A DNA stretch of 64,000 bases from Acanthosoma haemorrhoidale. Taxonomy: Eukaryota > Arthropoda > Insecta > Hemiptera > Acanthosomatidae. The stretch's first letter is position 1; every line of letters begins with the position of its first letter. The translations under genes and the position numbers were made by a program. The notes beneath the pieces were generated by a model. The model ran no database searches, was not told the DNA's origin, and saw nothing but the letters and a program-made list of their open reading frames with translations. Below, piece by piece: positions 37,278 through 50,200 of the stretch. The stretch covers positions 34,816,796 through 34,880,795 of the forward strand of contig OV884012.1 in assembly GCA_930367205.1 (NCBI GenBank). The letters run 5' to 3'.

Positions 37278-40200
37278 GTTGGTTTCAGATATTTTTATAC
37301 AATTATTTGTTTTATATTTTCAGGCTACTTTCTGTATTAAGGATTTATTAAAAAAATTTTTATACCATTATGTAATCAAAATTACATCTATGTTCTGACA
37401 TGCTGCTTACCGCAACCAATGGGTACTTAAATGAGCTTTCATTTGCTAAAAAAAAATATTATTCCTCAGACTTGTGGAGGATTTAATTTTGTCATGCTGA
37501 ATAACAATTTTTTTTAAATAAAAGCAATTTTTCCTTTAAAATTTCATAACATTTTCAAAACTAAAGAATACATTTCTTTTTTTCACTGTATCATGGTGTT
37601 ACAACTTATATTTTTCTGTTTATTCTTTTTTTGTACTTATAGTTTTTATACGTTAGTTAAGTATGTAATTTTTTTTATTTATTAAATTAAGATAAATTTA
37701 ATTCTGTTTTTTTTTGACAGGTCTTAATCCTTACCGTGAAATCCTAAAAACTCTCGATGTAGGTGGTGTTACGTACTCTTACTACAATCTTTCTGAACTG
37801 GGCCCTCAATATAGTAAGATATTTTTTTAATAACGGAAATTCTCTTTAATTATAATTTTTAATGTACATTACAATGTATGATATTTTTTTTAACATTGCA
37901 TATTGCTGCTCTAGAATCTTATTTCAAACTTTAAGTTTAAGGAAGGTATTTTACTTGGTCCTACGAATATATAATTAAATGATTAGGCACATTTTAATTT
38001 TTTGTTTACTTGATAACTATATTATGTATTTATAATATAAGGCTGTTATGTATAAATTATTATCATCTTTTCATTTTATATTAAATTAACTAAAAGTAAC
38101 ATATCTTATAATTTTTAAATTAAATGCTTAAGGAAATCTATTCTGAATCATCTACCAATTGGTTCATTGTACAAAATTGTTAATCTGCTTTATTGTAATC
38201 ATGTTAATGTCCCTTTAATACAAATAATATTAAGAAGCCATTATATTTTTTTGCTATCAAGGCAATTTACCAAAATAATTTTTAATAACCCATGCTAAAT
38301 AATGAAGCACTGAATTACACAAGTCTCTGCTCTGTAATGTGAATTTAAAATTATTTCATTTTTATCCAAACCATTTAAAAATTGATTAAATTTTTTTATA
38401 AATACAAATTATTATTGATTTACTTTTCTGATCTATGAATATTTCATTATGAGTCCTTTCATTTCCTTATTCTATTTCTTTATTAAAAAAAAGTAAATCA
38501 AATCTATGGTGATATGCCATGACCGTCGGAGGTAGATGTACTTTTTAAATGGCATTGAAGGGCTAGTGTGGCCAATGCCTTGCTGTTACTTTTCAACCAT
38601 TACTTCAGTTTTCTATAACTACTTCTACATAAAAGTATCTATTTATTTCCCCCTCCCAATGCTGCAAGAACCAAGAGCAGACCCATCCAGCTCAGAATTT
38701 AATTCATTTATTTCTTTTATTTTTAATCAGACATTCTTTTTTTTTTTCTTTTAATATTTGCTCTAACATTTCCAAATTATGTTTTCAGATAAACTGCCAT
38801 TCTCAATTAGAGTTCTTTTGGAATCTGCAGTCAGAAACTGTGATAATTTTCAAGTCAAGCAAACTGATGTCGAAAATATTTTAAATTGGGAAAAGACAGG
38901 GAAATCAGATAGTTCCGTTGAAGTTGCCTTTAAACCGGCAAGGGTTTTATTACAGGTAAAGTTAATTTCAGTTGTTTATTTATAAAACAATACAATACTT
39001 GTAATGCTGAATATTTCAATTTTGAAGTTACTAATATTATTCAAGTAAATAAATATTAAGAATGTATGTTATACTTCTATGAAGTCTAGCTATTTTAAAA
39101 TACAGACAATGATCTTTCAGAATAAATTTTTTTACAATAAAGGAAAGGGAGGTCAGTTGTGACCTGAAGAACAAAGTACTATCTTACTTATCAGTTACAT
39201 AAAAACAGCACATGTCATCTATTACACCATCTCCTGTAGTAATTTGACCCCAATATTTTATTTATTTGATGGCAAACCTTTTGCATTATTGTTATGGTGT
39301 TTGGTATTCTTATAAAATAAAATAAAAGTTGAAATGTAAAAATATAGTTTAAGCAAGTACGTCTCGGTGTATCTCCTCCCAGAATCTTTACCAGCAGTGA
39401 TGAGAAACTCTGACAAACAGTTTGTCTCTTGTGCGTTAGGTATGATTGCTACCCTCCCCACTATTTGGTTATCATGACTAAAAATAAATATTTATTTTAA
39501 CATAAATATATACTAAAATATTTATATTAACATAAATATATATTAAAATATTTATATTAACATAAAGATATATTAAAATATTTATATTAACATAAATATA
39601 TATTAAAATATATATATTAACATATTAAAAGTGAAATATTTATTCTAACATAAACAAATATCAATGAATGTAATATTCCTGTAATCATTTACACATGGGT
39701 GCTTTATATCATCTTACCATCACATTAACATGTTAATAAGTTCATATATTCAGTGTGGGGCTCAAGACAATGTATAACGATATAAAACATGATTAAGCAT
39801 TATTAATTAATTTAATTACTTGGTAAAAAAATTCTAATATATTAAGTGGGGCATCGAATTAAAGATATTGATATTCTAATCAAGTATGGGACTTTAGTGG
39901 CTTAGAATTAAAAAGTCAAATAATTAAAATCGTGTTTGTAACTTGAACTCTGTATTTAACTTATTTATTTGCAGGATGGTTTCATTGGATAGCCCAATTA
40001 TTCTAAAAATAAAAATATCCCTGTGTGAATTAATAAAGGGTCATCAAATAGTAATAAGATAAATATTTCCCTCTCATAAGTAGGGTACAAAGTTAAAGAG
40101 ATCTTAACATCCTAACTAATAATATGTAATATGTGTTTGGACTTCAATGGACTATAATTATAAAATGGCATTAAAACTTTTTTAACATTTTCGCTTCCTT

Positions 40201-43197
40201 AACGAAACTCTTAATTATGTGATACATCATCACCTTTGATTTAATTTAAGAAGGCTGAATAGTTTTGACTTATTGAAGAAGATTTGAGTAGGGTATTCAG
40301 TTGCATGTCTTGTTTCACTGTTTAATTATATGTAATTTGTTCTTGGCTTTAGTGGACCAAAATTACTAATAGCCATCAAAATCGTGTTCGGAACATTTTC
40401 ACTGTGGCAAGAAACCCTTAATTTCTTGATACATCATACCTCAGTAAATTTTATTTTGATTTATGTAAAAAATACCTAATTTATTTTTGATTTCTAAAAG
40501 TAGCAGTTTTTTTTATTAGTAGTGGTAGTAATAGTAGGCATCAATATTCCCTCATATTCAATCTGTTTTAATGTCTAAATATAGATGTATCTGAACTGAC
40601 AATATAAAGAAGTATCTGTGAAATCATGGGTCTTCTAGTTGTCTATGGTATTTAGTATTCTCACCGGGAAGCGGAACATGGCCATTTTGTGGCTACAGTG
40701 AGCATAATACATGTTTTTGCATCACTATATTTACTTGATGGTTATGTTTCATGCTGCGGAATTTTTCATGAGTGGGTGTTTAATTGAAAATCTGCTAAGT
40801 TTGATGATAAAATAGATTATATTTTTTTATTAACCTCTAAGCTGATTTAAGCACCAAATTATGTATTATTTTTATTTTTAAAATATTTTAATTGAAGTTA
40901 AAGGATATAAATTGAGTGTAGTTATGTAATGGAGTACAGAATTTATCTTTGAATAGGACCTGACTGGAGTGCCAGCTGTTGTGGATTTTGCAGCTATGCG
41001 TGATGCCGTTAAAACTCTGGGTGGTGATCCAAACAAAATTAACCCCATTTGTCCTTCTGATCTGGTTATAGACCATTCTGTACAGGTTGACTTTGCTCGT
41101 ATGTAAGTAAACAGTTAAAATGTAGTGATGATTAACACAATTTTGATAAAAAGTTTTCTTTTCGATAATTTGAAGTCTTTTCATTGAAGTTTTTTTACTG
41201 TTATTTTTCAAACTTATAAAAGTAATTATTATAGTAAGTAGACTGTTGTTTTAAAATTAGATAAGAAAAAAGAATAAAACATCAAGACCTTATTGGAGAC
41301 AGGTGTGTTAAACACAAAAAGAATTGTCATCATCTATGTAATATTTTTGGTATTAATCAATGAATCTGTCATCATTTTCTTTAGCTAATAACAAACGTTA
41401 ATGATTTCAATGTAGGTGTTAAGTACATACAGCTACAACTTACCGGTTGCAGCTTGTTAGAACTGTTTTTGTGATTGTGATCCCAGGATTCTATTCTGTA
41501 AATCAATTATCACATTTTAAATGTCTCGACTAAACTGCTGCTTTGATATGAGGGCCCCCACGTATCCCGGGGTATATATATATATATATGTATACATATA
41601 TTGTAATGTTATTTTTAAGAAGTGGTTTCAAAGAAGGATTATTTTATTATATAAAATATTAACTAATATAAAATAAATTATAAAAAGATAAATAAATAAG
41701 ATAAAAAAAAATAGAGAGGAACGCTAGGACTGAAGTTGTTTATAGTTACGGGGGTTGTTGAGGAGAGCAGCTATAAAGAAGAGGTTGTCAGTTTTTTAGT
41801 GGTTTTAAGAAGATATGTGTCGATGATAATTTGTTCCAGTTTGCGGATGGTCAAACATATTTGACATGAGGGCCCTAACACATTGCCTAACCTTATAGTT
41901 TGTATTTCCTCGTACTTCTTATTTCTACTTATAAGCTGATACCTCTTATTTCCTGGTATTACCTCCTATCATCGCACGCGTCATCATATGTGCATATTGG
42001 CAGAGTCCAAAAGAGGCCATTGAGGCAGCATTGTATTTGGAGCATCAGGATTACAAAACTCAATATTTAGATGGAGCAAGTTAATAGCATTTGACGGAAA
42101 AACAGTATGTGCATTCAATTTTCATTGTTATTTCTTTTATGTAAATGTTTGGTTGTCCCCATGAGATAATTACAAGTTTACTTTACTTTTTTTTTTATCA
42201 ATAAATTAAGGTATATTCAAAAATGGGTAGTCACCAACGTGGGGCTTATTTATATTTTTTTCAAGGCCATAATAGAATATTACAACAAAGTAAATTTATT
42301 TACTGTATTTAGAATATCAAAAATATTAAATTTATTTTGTTGATTAAAGTAGAATTATTGATTGTGATTAGTTGGATAAAGTCAGATTAAATACAAAAGT
42401 CATTATAATTGATATAAGTGCAGAAAACTGGGGCATAAAAGATTGACCCGTGATGTAGAGATGGAAGGGCAGAGTGAACCAATGGGAGATCGCGAAGATT
42501 GAGGAAGGGGAAAGCAGCTATGGATGGGAGAAAGGTCAAATGAAGAGGCTCTTTTGAATTGGGATCCAGGCGAGCAGCTTCGAGAAGACAATCGTGAGAT
42601 TGATACGCATGCAAGACATGATTGAAGAATTGAGACAAAAGTGTGAGAAGCTTCTGCCATAGAACCCGAATACTCTTGAGCATAATGGTTGAGAAGGATC
42701 GAAGTGAGCAGGACATAGAATTGGATAGAAGAATCTTTTTTTTATCAAGCTATCACAACTAGTTACATCCCCCCGGAGATAGAAACAGTTAGTGACCACA
42801 ATCCATGTTTTCCAAGTGTAGTGTTAGACTATAAGGGTTATTAATGTTTAAAGATAGCTAAATATGAGTATAAAAGAATAGTTAATTTAAAGTAAAAGCA
42901 TAACTAAAATCTATGTTTCATAAAGTTTGTTTTATATAATTATTACTGAAATTTGATGTTATAATTGTATGTAACAAAGACGTTACAAAGTGTCACCACA
43001 TGTAGACGTTATTTTGAGGATTTCATGTGCAGCAACTTTTTTCATAAGTTCATTATATTAACTCTACAACCCTAAGAGTTTAAGAGGTTCAAATAAGTTA
43101 ATTTTATTTTGTGTAATCACATATCAGATTAAATTTATTATTATAATTTATTTAATATCATTATAATATATATTGATATAAGGGGCATTCATTCTCC

Positions 43198-43228
<31 letters not shown>

Positions 43229-44176
43229 GGTGTAATCAAAGATATATTGTTGTGATATTTTGATGTGTTGATTTTTGATGGTGTTTTTGAGATAAACTCT
43301 AAATCAGCGAGCGTTGATGAACAATATACGACTCGTGTACCATGATTCACGAATGTTTAAACACTATTCGTTGCGTTGTATCTACCATTAATATTTATAA
43401 TATAAATAATATCAATAATTAAATATAAATATTTTATTTTATTAAACTCAAAACAAGAAAAGTAATCATATATGAGCCAAAGAGGATTGAACAACCAAAG
43501 AGGTCAAGAGATCAAGATGGCAGCAGAAAGGTAGGAGGAGAAGGAACGAGGCCACAAGGTCACTCTTTCACTGACGGCCCGAAGACCCGGGAGACCAGAT
43601 CATGATCACCACGAGGTAGCAACCCTTTTCACTTTCACCCGGCAACAAAGGAAGACGATCCGGACCACGCTATGCACCAGACAGGAAGAACGCACCAAAG
43701 GACACCACATAAAAGAAACACTGGCCGGCTAGGTAGTAATTAAGGTACAATTTTAAGTTAGTTTTAATAATGTTATTTTATTACGTACGTAGTTTAAATG
43801 TATATTCAATTTTTAAACCAATTTGTGTAATAAACAATTATTCCTTTTGCAAGAATTATCCTATTTTATTAACAGAACCTTAAGATAAAGTAAAAGTTAA
43901 ATATACAGATTAAAAAGAAAATATAAATTATATAAAAAATATATAATTAAAAAATAAAATAATAAAAATCGTAATAATATATATACACAGTCATACCCCG
44001 CTTTACACAACCCCACACAAAGCAAATTTGCTTCATGTTTTTTTTGCAAAGAAAATATTATTGTAAGTGCAATGACTTCATTGCAGCAGAATTGCCGAGG
44101 AACATATCCCTTGCGTTAAGCGGGGTATGCCTGTATATGTGTATATATACATATATATATATCAATGTTCTTGACT

Positions 44177-44209
<33 letters not shown>

Positions 44210-47200
44210 TTACTTTTATATACATTGATTGTGTCTGATACCTGGAGAAAACTTAAGTTAAGCATAGTCCAACCCAATCTTAGAGAGAGAACATGAAAAA
44301 ATATACATTTTGAGTCCTAATTGAAACTATCATTAAATTTAAATATACTATCAAGAATATGAACTGAATAAAATTACACCTTATAAAGTTGTTTAATTAT
44401 AATTGTAACATTTCTTGTAAAATTACAGATCCAAAGTTGTCCCTGTAAGCACTTAAAACTTGTTGAAAAAATTTTTCTTTTAATAAATATTTTGTACATT
44501 AAATAATAAAAGTTTTCATGTGATTGTTAAAATGTTTGTATATAGTGATTAAAAATTTGCATCCCTGCAAAAATATAATCATTTAGATAAATGGCCAGGA
44601 AGTTGTGGGTAGTTTAATTGTGCTTAGATGAAAAGATTAATTAATTTTCTACTGCAGGAAGTGGTCACCTCCTTTTACTTTATGATTATTTTTTTTTTTA
44701 TTTTGTTACTTGCGATTATATGTTACACACACACACATTCCCGACTCTGGTATGCTTCACAGGAGATGAGCTTGGAGACCCCAATGATTAAGATCTTTTG
44801 TAGAAATTTTTTTTTTCACTTGGATGGGTGAAAAACACAGTCTGCTATTTATTGGTTAAAACACTACCACCCCCACCTTATCTATTTGGTTTTCTCTACA
44901 GGAAACCCTTGGTAGTTGGTTTTATATTGTGAAGTCCAAAGCACTATTTCTGGACACATTATTTCAACAAAAAACTCACTTCCCTGAAATTAATAAGTAA
45001 ATTTAATTGATAGTAAAAATATTTGTACAATGTATTTATTTCTCATTACCAAGTAATTAACTAATGACACTTAATTATGTTTTATGGAGTTGACAATATT
45101 CATGTCATCAGGTCATCGACTGGAACCTTCATATAAAATTTCATGTGTCCAGGACGAACAAGGGACTGGGTACAGACAATGTTTTGATAAAAATATAAAG
45201 AATTCGTGTTTTAAAAAAACACAACAAAACCCTGGAGAGGGCTCAAAAAGGAATACTATGTTTAAAGGTCTTTGAATTTAAACTAAACAAATAAAATAAA
45301 ATATTATTTAAACTACTGGATAATTAAGGAATGTTCACATAAACAAGAATTTTTTAAAGATAAGATTTGTTGAAGAAAACCGTACCCTGCTCTCCATGAC
45401 CATGGTTAGTGCATATTAGCACAAGATAATTTTTATTATGTAAACATTGGAAATAAATTGATTTAGTTTTGGGGAAAGATGTAGATATAAAGCTTCTCCC
45501 CACAAGTATAGAATTCCTTGCTCCTAAATGGAAATTATAGAAGAATTATGTTTTTATATTCCTTTTAACAATAAATAAAAAATTCTGATGCCTTGATATT
45601 TTGACAAATTTGCGCTAACAGTGGTCATACAGATCAGGGTATGATCTTGCTTGGTTTTCTTCAATAAATCTTATCTTAAAAAAAATCTTGTTTGTGTTTT
45701 TGTAAGCATTCCTTTATTATCTTGTTGTTTAACAAATATTTAAGTTAATTTTAAACACCTTTGAAGATAGTATTCTTTTTGAGCCCTCTTCAGGAATTTG
45801 TTGTGTTTTCAATACCTGAATTCCTTATATTTACACCACATTTTGTCTATCAGTCTGTGCTGAAGATTGTGAGTCCCTTGTTGGACCTCGAGACATGAAA
45901 TTTTACATGAAGGTTCCAGTCGATGACCCAACAACATGACTAATACTGTCAACTCATAAAGATAATTAATTTTCATTAGTTAATGACTTGATAATGAAAA
46001 AAAATTTAAATAATGTTGAGTAGGGTATCTTGGTATCCTCTTTTTAATAATATGTTATAGGTATGATTAAAAAAAGTCATCAAAATTGTTATTAACATTG
46101 ATGAAGAATTATGTGAATGTTTAATTATGTAGAATGTGTGTTTGTTTTGATATGAGAAATAATTTTCATGTCGTTTGTGACCAATGGAACCTCCCCTCCA
46201 TGTAAACTTTTATCTCAAACTAGGGAACTCTCAGCTACATTATTACATATAAACACAGGGCTGAAATCGGAATGCCTTTTGGTTTTGAAAAAAATAAAGT
46301 AGCTAAAAAGTTATGTTCATTAAAATTATATTCCCAACTTTTCATCTTTTTAATTACACAGACAAGACTGTTATTTTGCATGGATGTTTTACTTTTTGCC
46401 ATGAAATACTTAAAGAAAAATAATGAATGGTCATTAATTAATTAATTGCTTAGTAACTAACAAATAAATATTTCTCCATCACATGGAGTATGTTTAGGGC
46501 TCCAACATCTCGATAAATAATATTTAATATGTGCTAAGACTACGTTTCGAAAAACCATTGAAATTGTGTTCACAATTCTCAGAAATGTCTAGAAAAGTGT
46601 TTCCTTACTCTCTGTTGTCTTCATTTTTTAGGATAGCTTTAAGGCTCACCCTTGACTTAAATCCTTGCTTGAGGTGACTCGCTTGAGAAACCAACTTTTT
46701 ATGGTTGCTTTGCATCAATTCTTGCGGTGACAAACTAATGAGAGCATATTTGATTAGTGATAATTTCTTTTTCATTTTAGGGATAATGCTCTGCAAAAAA
46801 ATGAAGAGATGGAATTTGAAAGAAATAAGGAGAGATTTACTTTCCTTAAGGTGATATTCCAATATTTAATTAGTGTTTCTTTGTATTTGTTATGTATTGT
46901 TTTTATTAATTTAATATTTTTATCTGTATTTTTTAGTGGGGAGCTAAAGCATTCCGGAACATGCTTATTGTTCCTCCTGGGTCTGGGATTGTTCACCAAG
47001 TCAATCTTGAATACTTAGCGAGGGTCGTGTTTACTGGTAGTTTACTTTATCCTGACAGTGTGGTTGGCACAGACTCACATACAACTATGATTAATGGGCT
47101 TGGAGTTGTTGGATGGGGCGTTGGAGGTATCCATGTATTTAAATTTTTTATTTTATGTTTATAGTAAATTATTTAACCAAAATAAATTAATGATCGCACA

Positions 47201-50200
47201 AGGTGAAACTGTTTTTGGACTGTGGGTGAACTACTTGAATAAAAGGCTGGGAGTTTCACTGTCCATTATTAAATAATTACTAACAGGCTCCTAGTTCACT
47301 GTCTTATTTCCTGTACTTACCTGCCATGTGAAAGTTTCCTAAGCTATTTCAATTTGTGGTATCAAAGTACTTCTTCAATGAAGTTTGTTCAATTTTGGAT
47401 TAGTGGTTTGGTGGCAATCTTTTTAAACAATTTGGATTTTCATGTTATTATATCACAAGTCATTTCATGCGGAGTAACAATAATTCCCAAGACATGATAT
47501 TTTAATGTCAACTGTCAGTTTATTATGTTCCAAGAATTTTATCAGCTGGTGTTAATGCTAATAATTTTAATGTTAATCATAGGTATTGAAGCAGAAGCTG
47601 TTATGCTTGGCCAAGCTATAAGTATGCTTCTCCCACAAGTCATTGGATACAAACTGGTCGGTAAATTAAATCAGCTTGCAACATCCACGGATCTTGTTCT
47701 TACTATCACTAAGGTACCATCTGAGACTTTATTTCATTATTTATATACATTAATATGTAAGATTATTTTCTCAATTGTTATATAATTTTCAGAATTTGAG
47801 ACAGCTTGGAGTTGTCGGAAAATTTGTTGAATTTTTTGGACCGGGAGTAGCTGAATTATCTATAGCTGACAGGGCCACCATCTCTAACATGTGCCCTGAG
47901 TACGGTGCAACTGTAGGATTTTTCCCTGTTGATGTAAACAGTCTGTTCTATTTGGGTCAGACAAGTAAGTTATCAAAAAATTGTTTCTTTCTTTTTTTTA
48001 ATTATTTTATTTAGAACACACCTCACTATCTTTTGAAATGTTTGTTTTAACAATAAAAAATTTAAGAGTACTTTAATTTAAAATTGTTTAAATGAAATTT
48101 TGAATGAGCTATTCTTATGTATGAGCAGCCAACATCTTACTTCCATCCTCCAACCACCTCATACTAGAACCTGGTGCATTAGGTCGAAACATTGTTCATT
48201 CGGTTCTTGGCATCTCTCTTTTTCTCTAGGACAAACCCTGGTAGAATAATAACTTAAAGATTTTTAAATATTCAAAATAAATTTTGAAAAGGAATAGGGT
48301 TTCCTCCCCCTGAATGATCACGAATGATGTATTGCAGTTTTGATTAGTTATTAATATTTTATTAGCTCCTGGTGATGTAAGTAATAGTATTAGTGCAGTC
48401 ATAACTACCGACTATATAGGTAGAAGAATTTTTTGTTCAGGCAATATTCATGTGGAGTGTATATTTATATAGTTAAAACAAGATTTACAACTGTACCACA
48501 AGAATTGAAGATTTTTATTTATTTGTTTATTATTTGTTCCGGCATTTGTGCACCGCGGCCTCACTGAGACCTATTGTGCGCCGTCCATGTCCCTGTCCTA
48601 TATATGTGACAGGCCCACGGCCTTTGCAAATCTGAGGATACTGAATGGATCGATCAGTTCACATAGTTTGGGGTCTACAATGCGATCACTACCAAAGTGA
48701 AGGTATCGCCTTCTAGCTAAGTTATCACATTCACATATTATATGACGTGCCGTTTCTCCCTCTTTCTTGCAGAATCTGCAGATTGGTGATCCCACTATCC
48801 CCAAATTAAAGAGGTGTTTATTTAACCGACAGTGACCTGTATAGAGTCCTGTCACACTTTTGAGTGTCCACCTGTCCATTGATAGAAGTGCTGAGCTTCT
48901 TCTCTTACAGGGTCCATTAAGAAACAGTTTCGAGTGTTCCTGTTTCTTAGTTTCTCTCCAAGAGAGTCTTGCCCTGTCCTCTAAAGCTAATTTTATACGC
49001 CTTTTAGCGTAGCTGAGGCTGATACCACATATGGGTTCAGGTGCAAGAGGTGTCTGTTCTGAGCCCACCCTTGCAAGGCCATCTGCCTTCTCATTGCCTG
49101 TGATGCCTGTGTGTCCTGGCACCCAGTCGATTCTAACCTTATTGGCTAGCGAGAGTGTGTTTAAGTTGTTTTTACACTCCTCAACCAAATAAGATCTGGT
49201 CGTATAGCTTCTCAGGGCGCCAATGGCTGCCTGGCTATCCGTGAAAATTGTGATCAGTCTGTTTCTTACACCCTCCCCAATTAAGGTTTGGGTACAGACA
49301 TTGATCGCCATCACTTCGGCCTGAAAGACCGAGGTGTGTCTACCTAAAGGAATAGAAATCCCAGATTCTGGTTTATCTTTCCTCCATATGCCGGCCCCTG
49401 ATCCGTTTTCTGTTAGTGAGCCGTCTGTATAGCAATTAATCCCATTACACAGTTTATGTGGTTTGGTCTTTGTGTTTTCCGCACAGTATAAAACGTCTGT
49501 GTGTTTCTTAACTTGTAGGTCAGAGTGCATTGACAGCACCTCGTCCTCATCAATTCTTCTGAACAAGTTCCCATGTCCCATGTGAGTCATGACTTTGGAT
49601 CTTGTTCCTGATTTCGCAAGTCTGTAAGCCACGTTCAAGGCTTGCGCTTCTACTTCTATGTGCAGTGGATTCAAGTTCAATAAGACTTCCATTGCAGCAA
49701 AAGAATTGAAGATACTTCTACTAAATGTAAAGAGGTGATTGCTAAATCTATAGATATTCCTCTATGACAAAGAGAATATAGTTTATACTGAACCTCTTAC
49801 CGTTTGTCAGTCTTGTAATTAATGATTAAGGGATTGATGGTGGTAATAATCAAAACATGTTTATAGTAAAATATTTATTTATATTTTAACATGTTACATG
49901 TTGGGCAAGGTTCATACTATGATTCTTATTTATTAAAAAATAGTACGTATAGTAGAAAATATGTTTTGCATAAGTAAAATAAAGGACATACAAAGTGAAG
50001 AAATGCTATATATGATAATCTTTGGACTTGGTGTGAGTCCCATAAAACCCTATTAAAATGATAGTGAAATTAAATCATCTCTTTCTCTAGAAATCACTTA
50101 TTAAAAAAATAACAAATAATTTAAATTAAATTTTTAAAATTCATAAAAAATTGACTACAAGCCCTAATCCTATTTCAAGATGCTATCTAGTTCCACTTAT

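Larger units (their letters stand above)
38956..40956. other. IRP1 intron 3 (2.0 kb), repeat-rich
   Basis: Non-coding. It holds a 30-bp tandem repeat and three successive copies of the dispersed AT-rich repeat (about 39780-39950, 40050-40215, 40285-40445). No nested gene seen. Confidence 0.6.
41103..46780. other. IRP1 intron 4 (5.7 kb), insertion-rich
   Basis: No nested gene seen. It contains TA microsatellites, two direct TTTGA(T/C)ATGAGGGCCC strings (41542 and 41860), a pyrimidine-rich block on the minus strand (42400-42800), element copy A, a MITE, a large inverted repeat and dispersed-repeat copies. The open frames at 42387-42799 (minus) overlap in three frames and have no recognisable domain. 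Confidence 0.6.

Noticed and set aside
40888..41211. 107-codon minus-strand open frame
   Set aside because: Shadow of IRP1 exon 4 on the plus strand; no domain of its own.
42387..42799. Three overlapping minus-strand open frames
   Set aside because: Open in several frames at once because the segment is pyrimidine-rich on that strand; no recognisable protein. It may be part of an unidentified element.
43248..43874. Element copy A read as a solo LTR (TGTTG...TTAACA)
   Set aside because: Similarity to copies B and C continues past the AACA 'end', and no flanking duplication fits those borders.
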